DNA from: Panicum virgatum
Taxonomy: Eukaryota > Streptophyta > Magnoliopsida > Poales > Poaceae
Direction: 5' to 3'
DNA length: 64,000 nt
NCBI RefSeq assembly: GCF_016808335.1
Contig: NC_053137.1
Coordinates: 1,302,001 to 1,366,000, forward strand
Translations under genes and position numbers: made by a program
The notes under the pieces: model-generated
Seen by the model: only the letters and a program-made list of their open reading frames with translations
Databases searched by the model: none
What the model was told of the DNA's origin: nothing
Part shown: one piece after another, positions 52,591 through 63,900 of the stretch
Position numbering within the stretch: the first letter of the stretch is position 1
Layout of the letters: every line of letters starts with the position of its first letter

Positions 52591-54429
52591 GTCGATTTGC
52601 CACTCGATCCACCAGAGGTTGTAAATCATTCTTCGTGAGGCTCCTTATACCCAGAGGTATACCAAGAGCTAGGGAAAAGATCACGGGTTGTGTTGAGCTC
52701 AAGGCATCGTAGTGATGGGGTATTCTCAATAATTTGACACGTCAGCTCAATCAAGCTCTTTGCAGATGAGAATCGCTGGATTGATACTTTCTTGAGATTG
52801 GCATGCTGGAATTCTGGAATCTGCCTAATATGTAATGAATCTGCATTGGAATCTTGAGGTGTTGTATCCTGCCCTGCATTATCGTATTCACCTGCCTGCA
52901 CATAATCAATATTGATGTTACTATCCTCCATTAACCAAATGCTTTAAAGTACACACACATTACAATAAATATTCATTGCATATCTGTTAGCTAGAGAATG
53001 ACAGAATTAAATACAGCGACTGAAAATGCAACAACAAGTCGCCCTGCGCAGCAGGAGATTTAATAAGTACTACGAGTCTACGATAAGTAAAAGGTTGTGT
53101 GTTTGGCATGGTAGTTAATATAATCCATGGAGCCTAATAAATGATAGTGCCTGCACATGAGAAATATAAATCTATGCCATGGCTAAGTAAGTATCATCTG
53201 AAAGACAAACCTAACCAAATGATTATGTAGAAGATGTACTGAGATACTCAAAGTTAATTATTTACCATGTAACATCTATGGGAAATTAACATACTTACAT
53301 ATAAGAAGAAAGTTTCCAAGGCCGGACAAGCTTCAAGAAAAGAAACTAGAGAAAAATAATCGTAGCTTTGGAATCCAATGCCAAAAAAATAAATACTCGG
53401 GCGCTTGAGGTGGAAGAATTTTCCATGCAACACTGGCGTATTGAAAGTCTGAAAAAATATATACCAAGGTTAATAAATGTTCAAAGGTGTTAGAGAAATA
53501 ATAGATGTTCCAAGTTCTACTGTATACTCGGAGTAAGTTAACAATTTAGATTTAGATACCTCTTGAGATGATGTCAAGCTAAGGGTTTGAAGCTTCGGCG
53601 CGATGGACTGGAGTTTGGTCCGAGCATATTGGATCATGCCAGACCAATATGTACCACACATTCTCATGTACTTCAGTTGCAATGAGTTGTTTGTTAATAT
53701 TTCAATGGGCGGGCCAGCGAAACAGAACCTGGTAAGATTTGGAGCATAAATTTCTATAATTTGTAGACTTGTGCACGCAAACACCATCAGAATACTAAGC
53801 GCCTGCAGATGAGAAGGTATGTTCAAGAAAGTCATCTCATTGCAACTGGTAAGATGAATATATTCCAATGAAACTGTACTGGAGAAAAGACATCCTAGTT
53901 CCTCCCCAGTAGTGTGGACATGGCTCAGATACACGCCTTTCAAGCTTTTCAAATAACCAATTCTTAATGTTGGGTGAAAAGCACAAGAGAAGAGAGAAAT
54001 ATACTGAAGCGAGCTTCCAGCACAAGACAAAACTGAACATGGGAAGTTGTACTCTGGACTGTAATCTAGAGGAAGCTCGACAGAAATTTCTAAAATTCCA
54101 GATCTAATGGTAGCTTGGAGCCATATGTCAAGACGCTGCGCCGTGATGACTTTGCTGCAATAGCGAACGCCAAGCTTAAGTGTCTTCACCCCAATGCCAG
54201 AGTGGTTTCTAATGATGTGGCCAATTCTGTCAAAGTGGTTCTTTGCTGCCTTTTCATATGATGCAAGTGATGTAACCTTGTTCAAACCAAATGTTGTCTG
54301 ATTAAATGTGAGGTTAGGGAAGCATCTCCAAGAGTGTAGAAATCTATGAGACACACAGGCAGCACGGGCGGCATCTGTTAGTGGTACAAGGGAATGTATA
54401 TAGCACAATATATCCTGTAACAACAATGA

Positions 54430-55060
54430 ATAAAATGTTGGAAGTTGCTTTTGAAAGTAAAGCCAACTTCAGATGAATTAAACAATAGACAATAATGTTA
54501 TTCTTAGGACACGGACTTTGCATTGGATGATAACGTACTACAAATGAAGAAAGCTCATTGCCTTATAATATCATTTGAGGATCCCTTTTATTTACTCTGG
54601 ACCGGTTACTATTATTAGTAGCTTATAAGCAATCAATCGTTCTAGAGCCCATTGCAGCAAAAAGTGAAAGATGTACTTTACGAGTTAAGCTGATTGAAAT
54701 TGCAGGAGGCGTAAAGCACAGAGCAGAGCAGTAACGTGGTTGAGTTGACCCAAATAAAGTACTTGTTATTACTTATTATTAGTTGACTACCAGTAGTGTG
54801 TAAGTTTAGCATCGATACAATGCGCTCTTGCTGGGAGCAAAGATTGGGATTTTTTTTTCTTTCAGCAGAATAGATGCACTGTGAGGAGGGGAAGTGGAGA
54901 CGAGGGTCGCAGGGGCACAGCAAACCTGTCCTGGCTCGCTGCCGCCTCCAGCAATCCGGCGTTGGATCCAGGCCGCTGCTCGCCATGGGTTCGATGCGAC
55001 GGAGGACGGGGGATGGGATGGAGATGTCGCCGGCGCAGCCAATCGAGAGACTGCCCTAGT
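54430..55060. other. upstream of the FBD gene; possible first exon
   Basis: Minus strand 54986 begins MASSGLDPTPDCWRRQRARTG followed by a GT, a possible first exon. Its end does not give phase 0, as the downstream exon needs, so the first exon is unresolved. The rest is AT-rich. Confidence 0.35.
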
Positions 55061-55129
55061 CGCCGCCGTTCCTTTTTCTTGGGGGGATTTCTTCCTTTTC
55101 TTCTTCTTCCAGAGAGAGATAGTGTCCAG

Positions 55130-55203
55130 TTTTTACTGGGCTGGAATTAAAGTCTGTCCAGCGAGCGGCTGTTTTTACTGGGCTGGAATTAAAGTCTGTC
55201 CAG
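55130..55203. repeat. 32-bp repeat, two copies, 42-bp period
   Basis: TTTTTACTGGGCTGGAATTA...GTCTGTCCAG at 55130-55161 and 55172-55203. Confidence 0.9.
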
Positions 55204-55381
55204 TTTACACAGCCCATAAAGCAAACCCAGTTAACCGTAGCCCAAGCAGCCCGAGAAAGCCCCCTACGCTCTGGGCCTGGAGGGCGGTTTTTTCTTTTTT
55301 ATATTTAAAAAAAATAAAAATTTCAAAAATATATGTCTGTTTTGGAAAATTTCAAAATATACCCGGTTACGCCCTATTGGG

Positions 55382-55555
55382 GGGCGACAGGGCTCAAATG
55401 TAATTTTTTTTTCAAATTTGCAACGAAGTCCCTGGAGTAAAAAAAAGGGGGGGCCTGTCGCCTTCCCAACGGGCGACAGGCCCCTGTCGCCCACCCCAGG
55501 GGCGACAGGGGCCTGTCGCCCGTTGGGGGGGGGGGGGGCGACAGGGTCCCCTCCC
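55382..55555. repeat. GGGCGACAGG palindrome cluster with a G14 run
   Basis: At least seven copies of GGCGACAGG or its inverse CCTGTCGCC. Adjacent inverse copies can form stems (55457-55484, 55482-55511, 55498-55520). A run of 14 G starts at 55525. Comparable GC-rich palindromes lie in the insertion at 33711. Confidence 0.85.
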
Positions 55556-55603
55556 TTTTATAAGACCTGGCCGCCATATGCCGCCATTCCCTTTGTCATT
55601 TGA

Positions 55604-56079
55604 GCCTAAAAATTCAGAAAAAAAGCTGGAGTGCTTGCCGTGTTGTCACATATTTTTGAAATGATGGAAGGGCACTGTTATTGGGTCACGTATGTCTGGG
55701 CAAAGAATGCGACATTTGGGAAACCCGTGATCGCCGTGCTGAGTAGTGGCAACCTGTGATCTCGTACTCGCAGCTAGATACACTATGATTCCTATTTTGA
55801 GCTATTCGAGCGTGTAGTCGTCATCATCGTCGGCAGGATCTCGGCCGCTAATTCCTACCGCACCTAACTTGTCCTTCATTAAATCACGGAAAAAAATCAC
55901 AAGAACTTCCCTTATTTCACGAGCATTATGGAACCCACAAACATAACAAATTCACATCAATAGTACCTATAGAAACAAATGGCAAGTAAATGAGCACAAT
56001 CATAAACATCGGATACAAATAAGCGGTCTGCAGCTATCTCATTACATATAAACATCAGAGATACAAACATCAGATATAT
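55604..56079. other. 3' flank of the PMD gene, MULE end not identified
   Basis: No inverted partner was found on the far side because the MULE is truncated at 60924. The CGACAGG palindromes at 55382-55555 may belong to its terminal region. No gene seen. Confidence 0.35.
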
Positions 56080-58747
56080 CTAACCACCCCTAGGGCGTCG
56101 GACCCTCTTAGCCCTCTGCTGGGCACGGACATGGCCCTCGGAGTAGGTGAGAACATCCGGAGACCTCACCTGTCGCTCAGGACGCGCAAGGGGCCGCGGT
56201 GTCTGCTGCTGAGAGATCCCAAGTGGTGCTCCTCCTAGCTGTGAATACCCCAAGACATCGGGGTCACCTTACGCGGCAGGCTCTTCTGGAGTCAAGCTGT
56301 CGAAGTCGTCTAAGGTGAAGGTCTCGTTATCTGGTCGAAAGGAGGAAGAAGAAGGTCCGGCGCCCGCATCGGGGTAGAATCCTACGCAAAAAATGTGGAT
56401 GTTAGCGTACGCTCGTATATTTCGTAATGACATGTAGAAACCAAAATACGAAATATAAACTAACCTGTGTAGACCGGTATCTGTGGCCCTGGTACCATCC
56501 CTGGATACGGTCCGCCAACTGGTGCTGTCCCTCTAAACATTCCAGTATGGCCGAACGCAGTAGCTGGATCGTATCCTGTATGTGATATTAGTAAATATGT
56601 AGGAACACTTGATCTAATTTGAAGAGATATGTACGTTACCTGCACTTGGGAAGAACTGCGACGTCGGCCCGTGCACAGTCGACGGACACGGGAACGAAGA
56701 CGAGGCCTGGGACGACCCGTGGCTGTCTTCGTACTGCACACGGCTTCCCAAGTTGTGCACTACCTGACGCAACTGATCACGCTACCTCGACCATGCCTCT
56801 GTCTGCTCAAACTGGGTCATTGGGGATCCGGCACGTACCCTCGTCAGGTAAGTCGAGCAGTCCGCCTCCATCATGTTGCAAAGGCGAAACTGCATCCATT
56901 CAGTAAAGTTACAGTTAGAAATGCATGAATTATCTTACGAATATGAATATATATATATGATCAAGAGACTCACCGCGCCAGCTAGTGCCTCCACGTGGTG
57001 CCGGGCGTAGCCATCCTGAGTCCTCGCCTGGTGTGGCTGCGGGTGAGTGTCAACATAAACCAGACGAGCCCGAGTCCGGGGTAAGTACCAGGTGAGGTAA
57101 GCCCTAAAGGAGCTGTCTGTGTGTGGTCCTGTTGGATGGACCAAGTGCTCGTCTGCCTGTTCCCATTGGTCCACCCACGACTGCATCTTGGTGAGCCAAT
57201 CATCAGAGCACGGCAAGCCACTCCTTGACAACCTACAAAAGTGCACCACGAATAATCGTTAGATTCGACACGAATGTATGAGCCAAGTTCATTCATAATT
57301 ACCTGTGGTCCTGGCGACTGACAAGCTCCAACGCGGTGGGTACCGGAAACTACTGGCGCTGCCCAAACTGTCTCCTGACTCTCCAGGGGCAATATGCCTC
57401 AACCGCGATGTCATAAACCAGGACGGCGGTAGTAAGCCACAGGCTCGCATTCGCGGAGCAGTGCGAAGACAGGCCTGCTGGTGCACGGGTAGCCACAGCC
57501 TCTGGGCTGTAAGGCTCCCAGACAACGTCCTCGGACGTCAGCATGTCGAGCTCCGAAACAAACTCAGGATATGCGCGTCTAACCTGCGCATGGGCCCAGG
57601 ACCTCTGCATTCCGAATAAGTAAAATTAAAAGTACGCTAATGCATCATGTAACAATGAATAACAAAATTAGATTTGTTGCGAACGTACCTGACGCCAAAT
57701 CCAGATAGTTCCCATAGTGAGCCTCTCGTCCTCCTCATCACCGTACATGGCCCCGTGGTAAGGCTCGTGGCTGACCAGGGGCCGACCAACGGCTAGCCTC
57801 TCGTACGACCAAAGCTGTAGCAGTAGTGGGCACCCTGCCAGGATAGCGTTTCCATGTGTCTTCATGCAGCCATCGCAGAGTCCACGGTAAGTGGCTGCAA
57901 GTACCGCCTCACCCCAGCTGTAGGGCGGTACGTCCTCGTCCCCATCCGCAATCTCCCGTGCATACGGAAGGAGAATCCTATCGACCGAGTTGCCATGAGT
58001 GTTGTTGAACATGATGTAACCAAACAACCAAAGTAGGTACGCCTCCAGCGATCTGGTCACACTATACTCGTCGGCATCCGCAGCCAACAGGGCAGGCTGC
58101 ATAAACAATTAAGATTAATGGTTTCAACTGACAATGGAACATGTGAATTGTTATAATTAAATTTAAATATGGAATGAATACGTACTGTAAACTGTAGGAA
58201 CCAGGTCTTCGAAGGACCTGCTGCTCGCGGGTGCGGGTTGATCGGACCTGCTTCTTCCACGCGGTCAACCAGGGCAAAACGGGCCTCCAGGTCATCCTTC
58301 CACGAGGCCGCCACCACACGCGGACCTACAGCCTCCCTGACGATAGGGAGGCCGAGGAGGTAGGCCACGTCCTGCAGCGTAGGAGTCATCTCCCCACACG
58401 GGAGGTGGAACGTGTGTGTCTCCGGCCTCCATCTGTCAACGAGCGCCGTCAGGAGGGATCGGTCGAGCTAAATAGGCCCAACCTCGACAAGACGGCTCAG
58501 AGTCAGTAGACCGGCCTCACGTAACCTGCAAAAAAACAAAATTGTCGAAACAAAGGAATACCGACGAATACATAAGTGATAAACAATAATATTTCATTAC
58601 ATACCGGTCACACCAATCGTGGTGTATAGAGATCGCCTCTCCGGGTGGACGAGGACGTAGCACCTTTAGGGCTCGGTGCTCAACAGCTGCAAAGTAAGAC
58701 CTGTGGCTCGAGTCGATAACTGGGTCTAGCAAGGAGTCCATCTCCAT
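56080..58747 (-). pseudogene. plant mobile domain (PMD, aminotransferase-like) gene, transposon-associated, four nonsense codons
   Basis: Predicted exons on the minus strand: 58747-58605, 58525-58186, 58096-57689, 57604-57303, 57232-56974, 56889-56640, 56575-56465, 56381-56080. These give 705 codons, phase kept throughout. PMD motifs: RPPGEAISIHHDWCDR, LREAGLLTLSRLVEVG, LLTALVDRWRPETHTFHLP, GEMTPTLQDVAYLLGLPI, YLLWLFGYIMFNNTHGNSVD, WGEAVLAATYRGLCDGCMK, GCPLLLQLWSYERL. The C terminus is Pro/Gly-rich with a basic end. In-frame stops at 58468-58470 (TAG), 57350-57352 (TAG), 56782-56784 (TAG), 56269-56271 (TAA): each could be a Gln codon changed C to T. Host members (MAIL/MAIN) act in silencing; transposon-borne members lie next to MULE transposases, as here. 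Confidence 0.82.
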
Positions 58748-58887
58748 ACCTGCATTCAAAAATATATGAGAACACATATGTAAATATATATTTCATACAA
58801 ATTGGACACATAGGTACAATAATATTTCATTACATACCTGCAATATTTCATTACTACATATTACAAATAATGAAATACAATTGTGGA

Positions 58888-60923
58888 TCATGACACCGAA
58901 TGCCTTCCACGAGCAATTCTCGCCGATGCTCGTCTGAACGTAGGAGGTGCTCCATCTCTAGGATTTCTGGAAGGACCTACGTCAGCAGCATCGTGAAGTG
59001 CATTCTGAGGACACTTCTTGTAGTTGTGACCCAATACTCCACATTGGCTGCAACGCTTTTGTGCCTTGCTTGCTTCCGACTCGTCCATACCATTCCGAAT
59101 ACGACGTGTCTGACGGCGGCCTTTGCCTTTCTTAGTGGCTGGATCAGGAATAAACATCTTATTCTCATTATCCTGAGTGAAAGGCCCTACAATTCCAATC
59201 CCGTATACCTCATGTCCCCAGGTGGATATAGCTGCTTCCTTGCTGAAGTACGGTGAAACAAATACTCCTGTAGCATGGCATATGCAATAACTTTGGCTTC
59301 ATGTAGGAGCAGAAGGCTTTGCCATCAACTGTAATCAAACTCTCCTGTACCACCCTATCTCTACGGATACCACGACCACTTCTATCCTTGCATAGAACCT
59401 CAAATCTATGCTCCATTGTACCTGTCGATATGACGCGGTGCAGTTTCGCCTTTTCAATCTTCTCTTGCATATATTGCGTCACTCTTTTGCAAAACTGAAT
59501 TTGGGGGTTGCTGATGTTTATGCTTGCAGCCGTGTAACGCTCTTTGAAATACTTCATGCACCCATACATGATGAACTCAACAATTCCCATAAGAGGAAAG
59601 GCACGACAAGAACGGATAACCATATTGAAACACTCTGCATGGTTCGTTGTCTGAATACCATACCTTATTCCGTTGGTATCATAAAGGAATGACCATTTCT
59701 CCTTAGGTGCACCTCGAATCCAGTGTGAAAATGGCTTCTCAATTGAATCCCTAGCCTCTGCAGCCTGACTCGTGCCTGCTCCTGATGCCCTTACCTTTAC
59801 TAGCTCTGCAGTCAACTGATCAAGCATCTGCCATAATGTATTGAATTTTCTCTGTTGATTTTGGGTGCACAACCTCTTAAACAGGTTCTTAAGATCCTTG
59901 TTCTTGAAGTGGTCATAGAAGTTTGCACCCATATGCCTAATGCACCACCTGTTTTGGACATCGGGCCATAATGGAGGCGTTGTCACAGTTTCACGTTGCA
60001 ATTTTAGTATTGATTGCAGGATACCTGCATGCCTATCACTAATAAGGCACATATCTGGACGTGCAGCAACAACATGAATCTTCACTCGTTCAAGGAACCA
60101 ATACCAACTGTCTATGTTCTCATTCTCAACAAATGCAAATGCGAGCGGAACTATTTGGTTGTTGCAATCTACACCGATTGCGGTGAGTATCTGACCTTTA
60201 TACCTTCCAGTCAAAAATGTGCCATCAATGCAGATCACCGGAAGACAAAACTGAAATGCTCTAACACAAGCACATATGCAAAAGAAGGCTCGTTGCATAA
60301 TTCTTTGTCCCCTAGTCAAGGCTGGTACAAGGTATGTGTCATAAAAGCTTCCAGGATTTCTAGCAGCAACCTGGGATAACATACGAGGTAGGTTATCATA
60401 TGATGCCTCGTATGTACCGAACCGCATCTCGAACACCCTTTGTTTAGCCCGCCATGCCTTCAAATAACTGATGGTGTACTGGTAAGTCTGCTCAATGTGT
60501 CGAACAATCATTTTTGGCTCATAATTTAGGTTGTCCATAATAAACCCATACATTTACTTTGCAACAAAGTCGCATGATATATTGCGATGCGAGGGAAGAA
60601 CTTCTGACAGCAAACAAGTGTGCTCTGTGACAATGGAACATTTCTAGTTTGACTTCCATTTTCCTTTGAATGCATGTACTCGCTATGGACATCCAGCATT
60701 CACACACTTCACCTCATATTCTTTACTGCCAGACTTTACGACTCTGAATTCTCGTTTCAATGAGATTGCCCATAGTCTCACAGCATCTTTTACAGCTTCA
60801 ATGTTTTGATATGTTGCACCTTACACTACCTCATTCCCTCTGTACTCCCACTCCTGATTTCGTACATCTTCTGCGACATGACTGCCAAAACCATGCTCCT
60901 TCCACTCTTTTGGCAATGAGTAC
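58888..60923 (-). pseudogene. MULE transposase (MuDR/FAR1-type), N-terminal stops and a deleted SWIM finger
   Basis: N-terminal MuDR DNA-binding region, read through stops, has EWKEHGFGSHVAEDVRNQEW, DAVRLWAISLKREFRVVKSG, SKEYEVKCVNAGC. The catalytic region is open from 60553 to 59210: LPVICIDGTFLTGRYKGQIL, AIGVDCNNQIVPLAFAFVEN, SWYWFLERVKIHV, MCLISDRHAGIL, RHMGANFYDHFKNKDLKNLF, HWIRGAPKEKWS, TTNHAECFNMVIRSCR. The SWIM-like C-terminal part (FCSYMKPKLLHMPC) ends abruptly and the frame shifts near 59275. The C-terminal knuckle CSQCGVLGHNYKKC lies in the shifted frame, ending at 58888. Stops: 60821-60823 (TAA), 60683-60685 and 60644-60646 (TAG, Trp expected), 60554-60556 (TAA). The 5' end is cut at about 60924 by another repeat. 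Confidence 0.85.
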
Positions 60924-63900
60924 TGTGGCAGAACCGCCTAAATTATCCCGGCTCAAGTGCGTAAACCATCACCATAAAGGCAACATTAGCTTAAACGCAC
61001 TTCAAATCGAACAAGCATACCCCGCACAAAGGCGAGTCCAGAGATATTACAACCACAATTTTACAACACAGGCATATTAAAGATTACAAACCAGTTCAAA
61101 AGATTATTACAAAACCAACTTAAGTAAAACAGTTGTACAAAACATAAGTTTACAATCAGAGTTTAAACAGCGGAAGATAAAACACGATAACTACAACACG
61201 TCGCAAAGGTATACCGAGCTAGCCCAAGCCTGGTATCACTCGTCATAGTCATTGCCGGCCGAAGACGTATCCCATTCTACGGACCAGCCAGGAGGCAAAG
61301 CGCAAGGATATGTCAAGCTAGCGATCTGATCCTCAAAACTCATACCTGAAAAAGGGTTTCAACAGCAAGGCTGAGTATTCTAATACTCAGCAAGACTTAA
61401 CCGACAACGGGTATAAGTAGCCCACTTTAACTAGACTATGCAAGGCTTTGTGAGGCTCTGGTTTTCCTTTTTGCTGAAAAGCAATAAAGAGTATGTCCTT
61501 ACTTTCAAGTTTTAGCTTCAAGATTCTAGTTGATTAACCATTCTATGTAAGCATCTATTAACCAAACATGGTGGAACTTCTAAGCAAGCATCAAGATTAA
61601 TAAGAATATTGTTGCTCTTATTACTCGGTGTGGCAAAGAGATCAAGCAGTCTCATTTCATCGTGAGAGGCGGACGATTCTGAATCGAAATTCAACCTTGC
61701 AAGGGTAACCTAGCACACACGTCTGGAATACCGTCGGGTCATTCCCAAACAACCGTTAACCTTTCTTTCCGGCTTGTGGATAGTGCCACTCTCCCCGACT
61801 ACAGGGCTCCAAGGCCGAACCTTGTCCCTAGAAGTCGTAGTGTTGCGCAACATATAATAAAACCTATCCCTACTGAGAGAGTGGGAGGTATATCCACTCC
61901 CCGGTCCAATCGGCTACTAGGCTTGCCGCGTACCATATTTACGGCATGTGACTAGTACTTTCAAAAACTTAACCAGCACTACCACACACCGCGACCTTAG
62001 CAAGTTCATCAACACAGACGGGGTCTCACATAGGACATAATATCGAACACAACCCCGTCCGTCGTCCTTATATTGATAACAGAAGTAAACAAGCAATTCC
62101 TATAAAGCTCGCGAGTGACAGGCAATCACTCGACTTTTACCGTTACTATTAGCTTAGCAGATAGTCGAACTCAGGTCTAGTGTTCAGTACATAGGTTCCT
62201 AGGATCATGCATCTAGGGTTTCAATTCAAATCCTAAGAACTGTAAATGCACAAGTAAGTAACAACAGTAAATGATAATAATTTGAAATATAGGTTATGTC
62301 CGGGGCTTGCCTTCTCGGTAATTGCTAACTATTTCAGCGCTAGGCTCTTCCGAACTTTGGTTCGGGGCTTCAGTTAGTTCCGCAGTGTTCACTTGAGTTT
62401 CGAGATCACCTCCGTCAGATTCCGGGATCAGCTCGTACGTCCCGTCCGATAAGGCAGTCGTGTCTATATGCAATGCAAGAACAACATTAAAAACAAACAT
62501 GGGTAATCGTTTATAGAGTAGTAAATAATAAATTTAACTACACAAGGCATCATGATCAACAGCACAAAAGAAGTTAACTAACTTCACAAAATGAGTGGTG
62601 GTGATTTTCCTATACAAGTAAGTCATGGTTTGTAAATAAATTAACAAATCAGAGTACAAATAGTAATAAAATCTACCAAAATTACACTAAACAGAACGTG
62701 AACAAAGTAATCTACCCTGTAAAAATCATGCCAAGACATTTAACCATTTAAACACAACAAATCATTTACTACGATAACATCTAGAACAAGCAAGAATTAC
62801 ACAGGTCAAACTAAAGAAGATCAGAAGCTCAAAATTTAACATGAGATCTACACAGGGATGATCTAGCTACTGTGAATTTTTCATGATTTTATCTACATAG
62901 AATTTATTCTGAGAAAATAAACAAAACAGACATCAGATTAACAAAAATCAATTTTAACTACTGATCTAGCCATGAACTGAAGCTTAAACTTCCTGGACAA
63001 ACTAAACTACTCAAAAAGAACATGTCAAAATAAAATCATGATTTATTACAAACAGAAACTATTTACCATAAATAAAGTGTACTAAACAAAGATTAAAACA
63101 AATAAATAGCTACACAAGAGAACTGACCATGAAATTTTTATAGCAAAGCTAGTGTTACATAAGTAAACTACCACCAAAATTTCATAGCAATATCAGCTTT
63201 CAAGCACCAGATAAGAAAAAGATTAAACATCTAGTATTTCTTTATCTAGTGACACAAAACCATTTATACAGCAAAAACTTGCAACTAAAGCCTAACATAT
63301 TATGGTTCTACTGCATAGAGCTCTTCAAAAGGATTCCAAAACATCAAGATTTGCTATTTTACGAATTTTCTATGAATTGATCTAGAATTTCAAAGTTCAC
63401 TGAAAATATTACAAAGCAGCCCCTACTGGCACTATTCATCTGAGTCTAGGCCTATGCAAATAACCCCCTGGGTTTTCTTTCCTTTCAACCCGAGGTCCCT
63501 GGGCCGGGTCAGAGAGGGGAGGCGGCGGTTGACCGGCCGTTTCCCGGCGAGGGGCTCACCGGCGGCGAGAGGGGAGGGGTGCGTGAGCTTCACGGGTGCA
63601 AGGCGCACCTCTGGGTGGCCTAGGGTTGCGCGGAGGGGCTCGGAAGCGGCGGCTCGGCGGAGCAGGGCGGGTCGGCGGCGGAGGCAAGCGACGGCGAGGG
63701 TGCTCCGGTGAGGTTCAGGCGAGGGGAAGTGGCCTGGGAGCTGCGCGAGGTCGAGGCGGTGCTAAAGGTGGGGGCTGTAGGGGTGGAGCGGGTCTGGGGT
63801 GGCGGCTCCGCGGCAGGGTGAAGCTCGCCGGCGTTCGGGGTGAGCGGCGGCGGCGTTCTGGGGCGTGGGGTTAGGGAACTGGCGAAAAGAGGAGGGGAAT

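Larger units (their letters stand above)
46077..52675 (-). mobile_element. LINE (plant L1 type), 5'-truncated, interrupted by a copia element
   Basis: Minus-strand pieces: about 52675-52591 (GIPLGIRSLTKNDLQPLVDR, VANR), continuing across the copia element at 47438 (LPSWKVGLLTKAGRAVLIKS, TLSAIPTHTALA) to 46191. The LINE-type RT tail and zf-RVT region include FLWKGSKEAKGGHCLLAWP, LGGLGIVDL, FWTDRWLQG, FIWLVIHDRCWTAARRKRRG, CVLCDQSSETIYHLLLSCPF, REVW. A frame change lies near 47100. The 3' end has CGTGCCCAGGCACG followed by an A run (plus-strand T run 46077-46084). Endonuclease and most of RT are absent. It inserted inside the FBD exon. Confidence 0.85.
45974..54414 (-). pseudogene. F-box/LRR/FBD gene split by a LINE and a copia element
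   Basis: Recognisable exons on the minus strand: 54414-53560, 53448-53299, 52895 to about 52680, then 46076-45974; all junctions phase 0. Exon 1 here starts at an AG acceptor (TTACAG/GATATATTG), so a short 5' exon lies further upstream. Motifs: F-box tail DILCYIHSLVPLTDAARAA, CVSHRFLHSWRC; LRR-like repeats (LTFNQTTFGLNK, LEYIHLTSCNEMTFL, LQIIEIYAPNLTRF); exon 2 YDYFSLVSFLEACPALETF; exon 3 FBD: NLKKVSIQRFSSAKSLIELT, SLRCLELNTTRD; and after the insertion AVEAIERYIVGKVPSSVEF, KVLEP. Known role of the family: SCF substrate receptors, mostly of unknown target. The FBD domain is cut between NTTRD and the AVEAIE helix. A truncated transcript without the FBD end is conceivable. Confidence 0.82.

Noticed and set aside
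54678..54986. 102-codon frame as first exon of the FBD gene
   Set aside because: The only clear donor does not give phase 0, which the next exon needs; kept only as a possibility in the spacer entry.
62294..62500. 68-codon acidic open frame (minus)
   Set aside because: Isolated, no homology recognised, lies in probable LTR-type DNA and has no splice-consistent partner.
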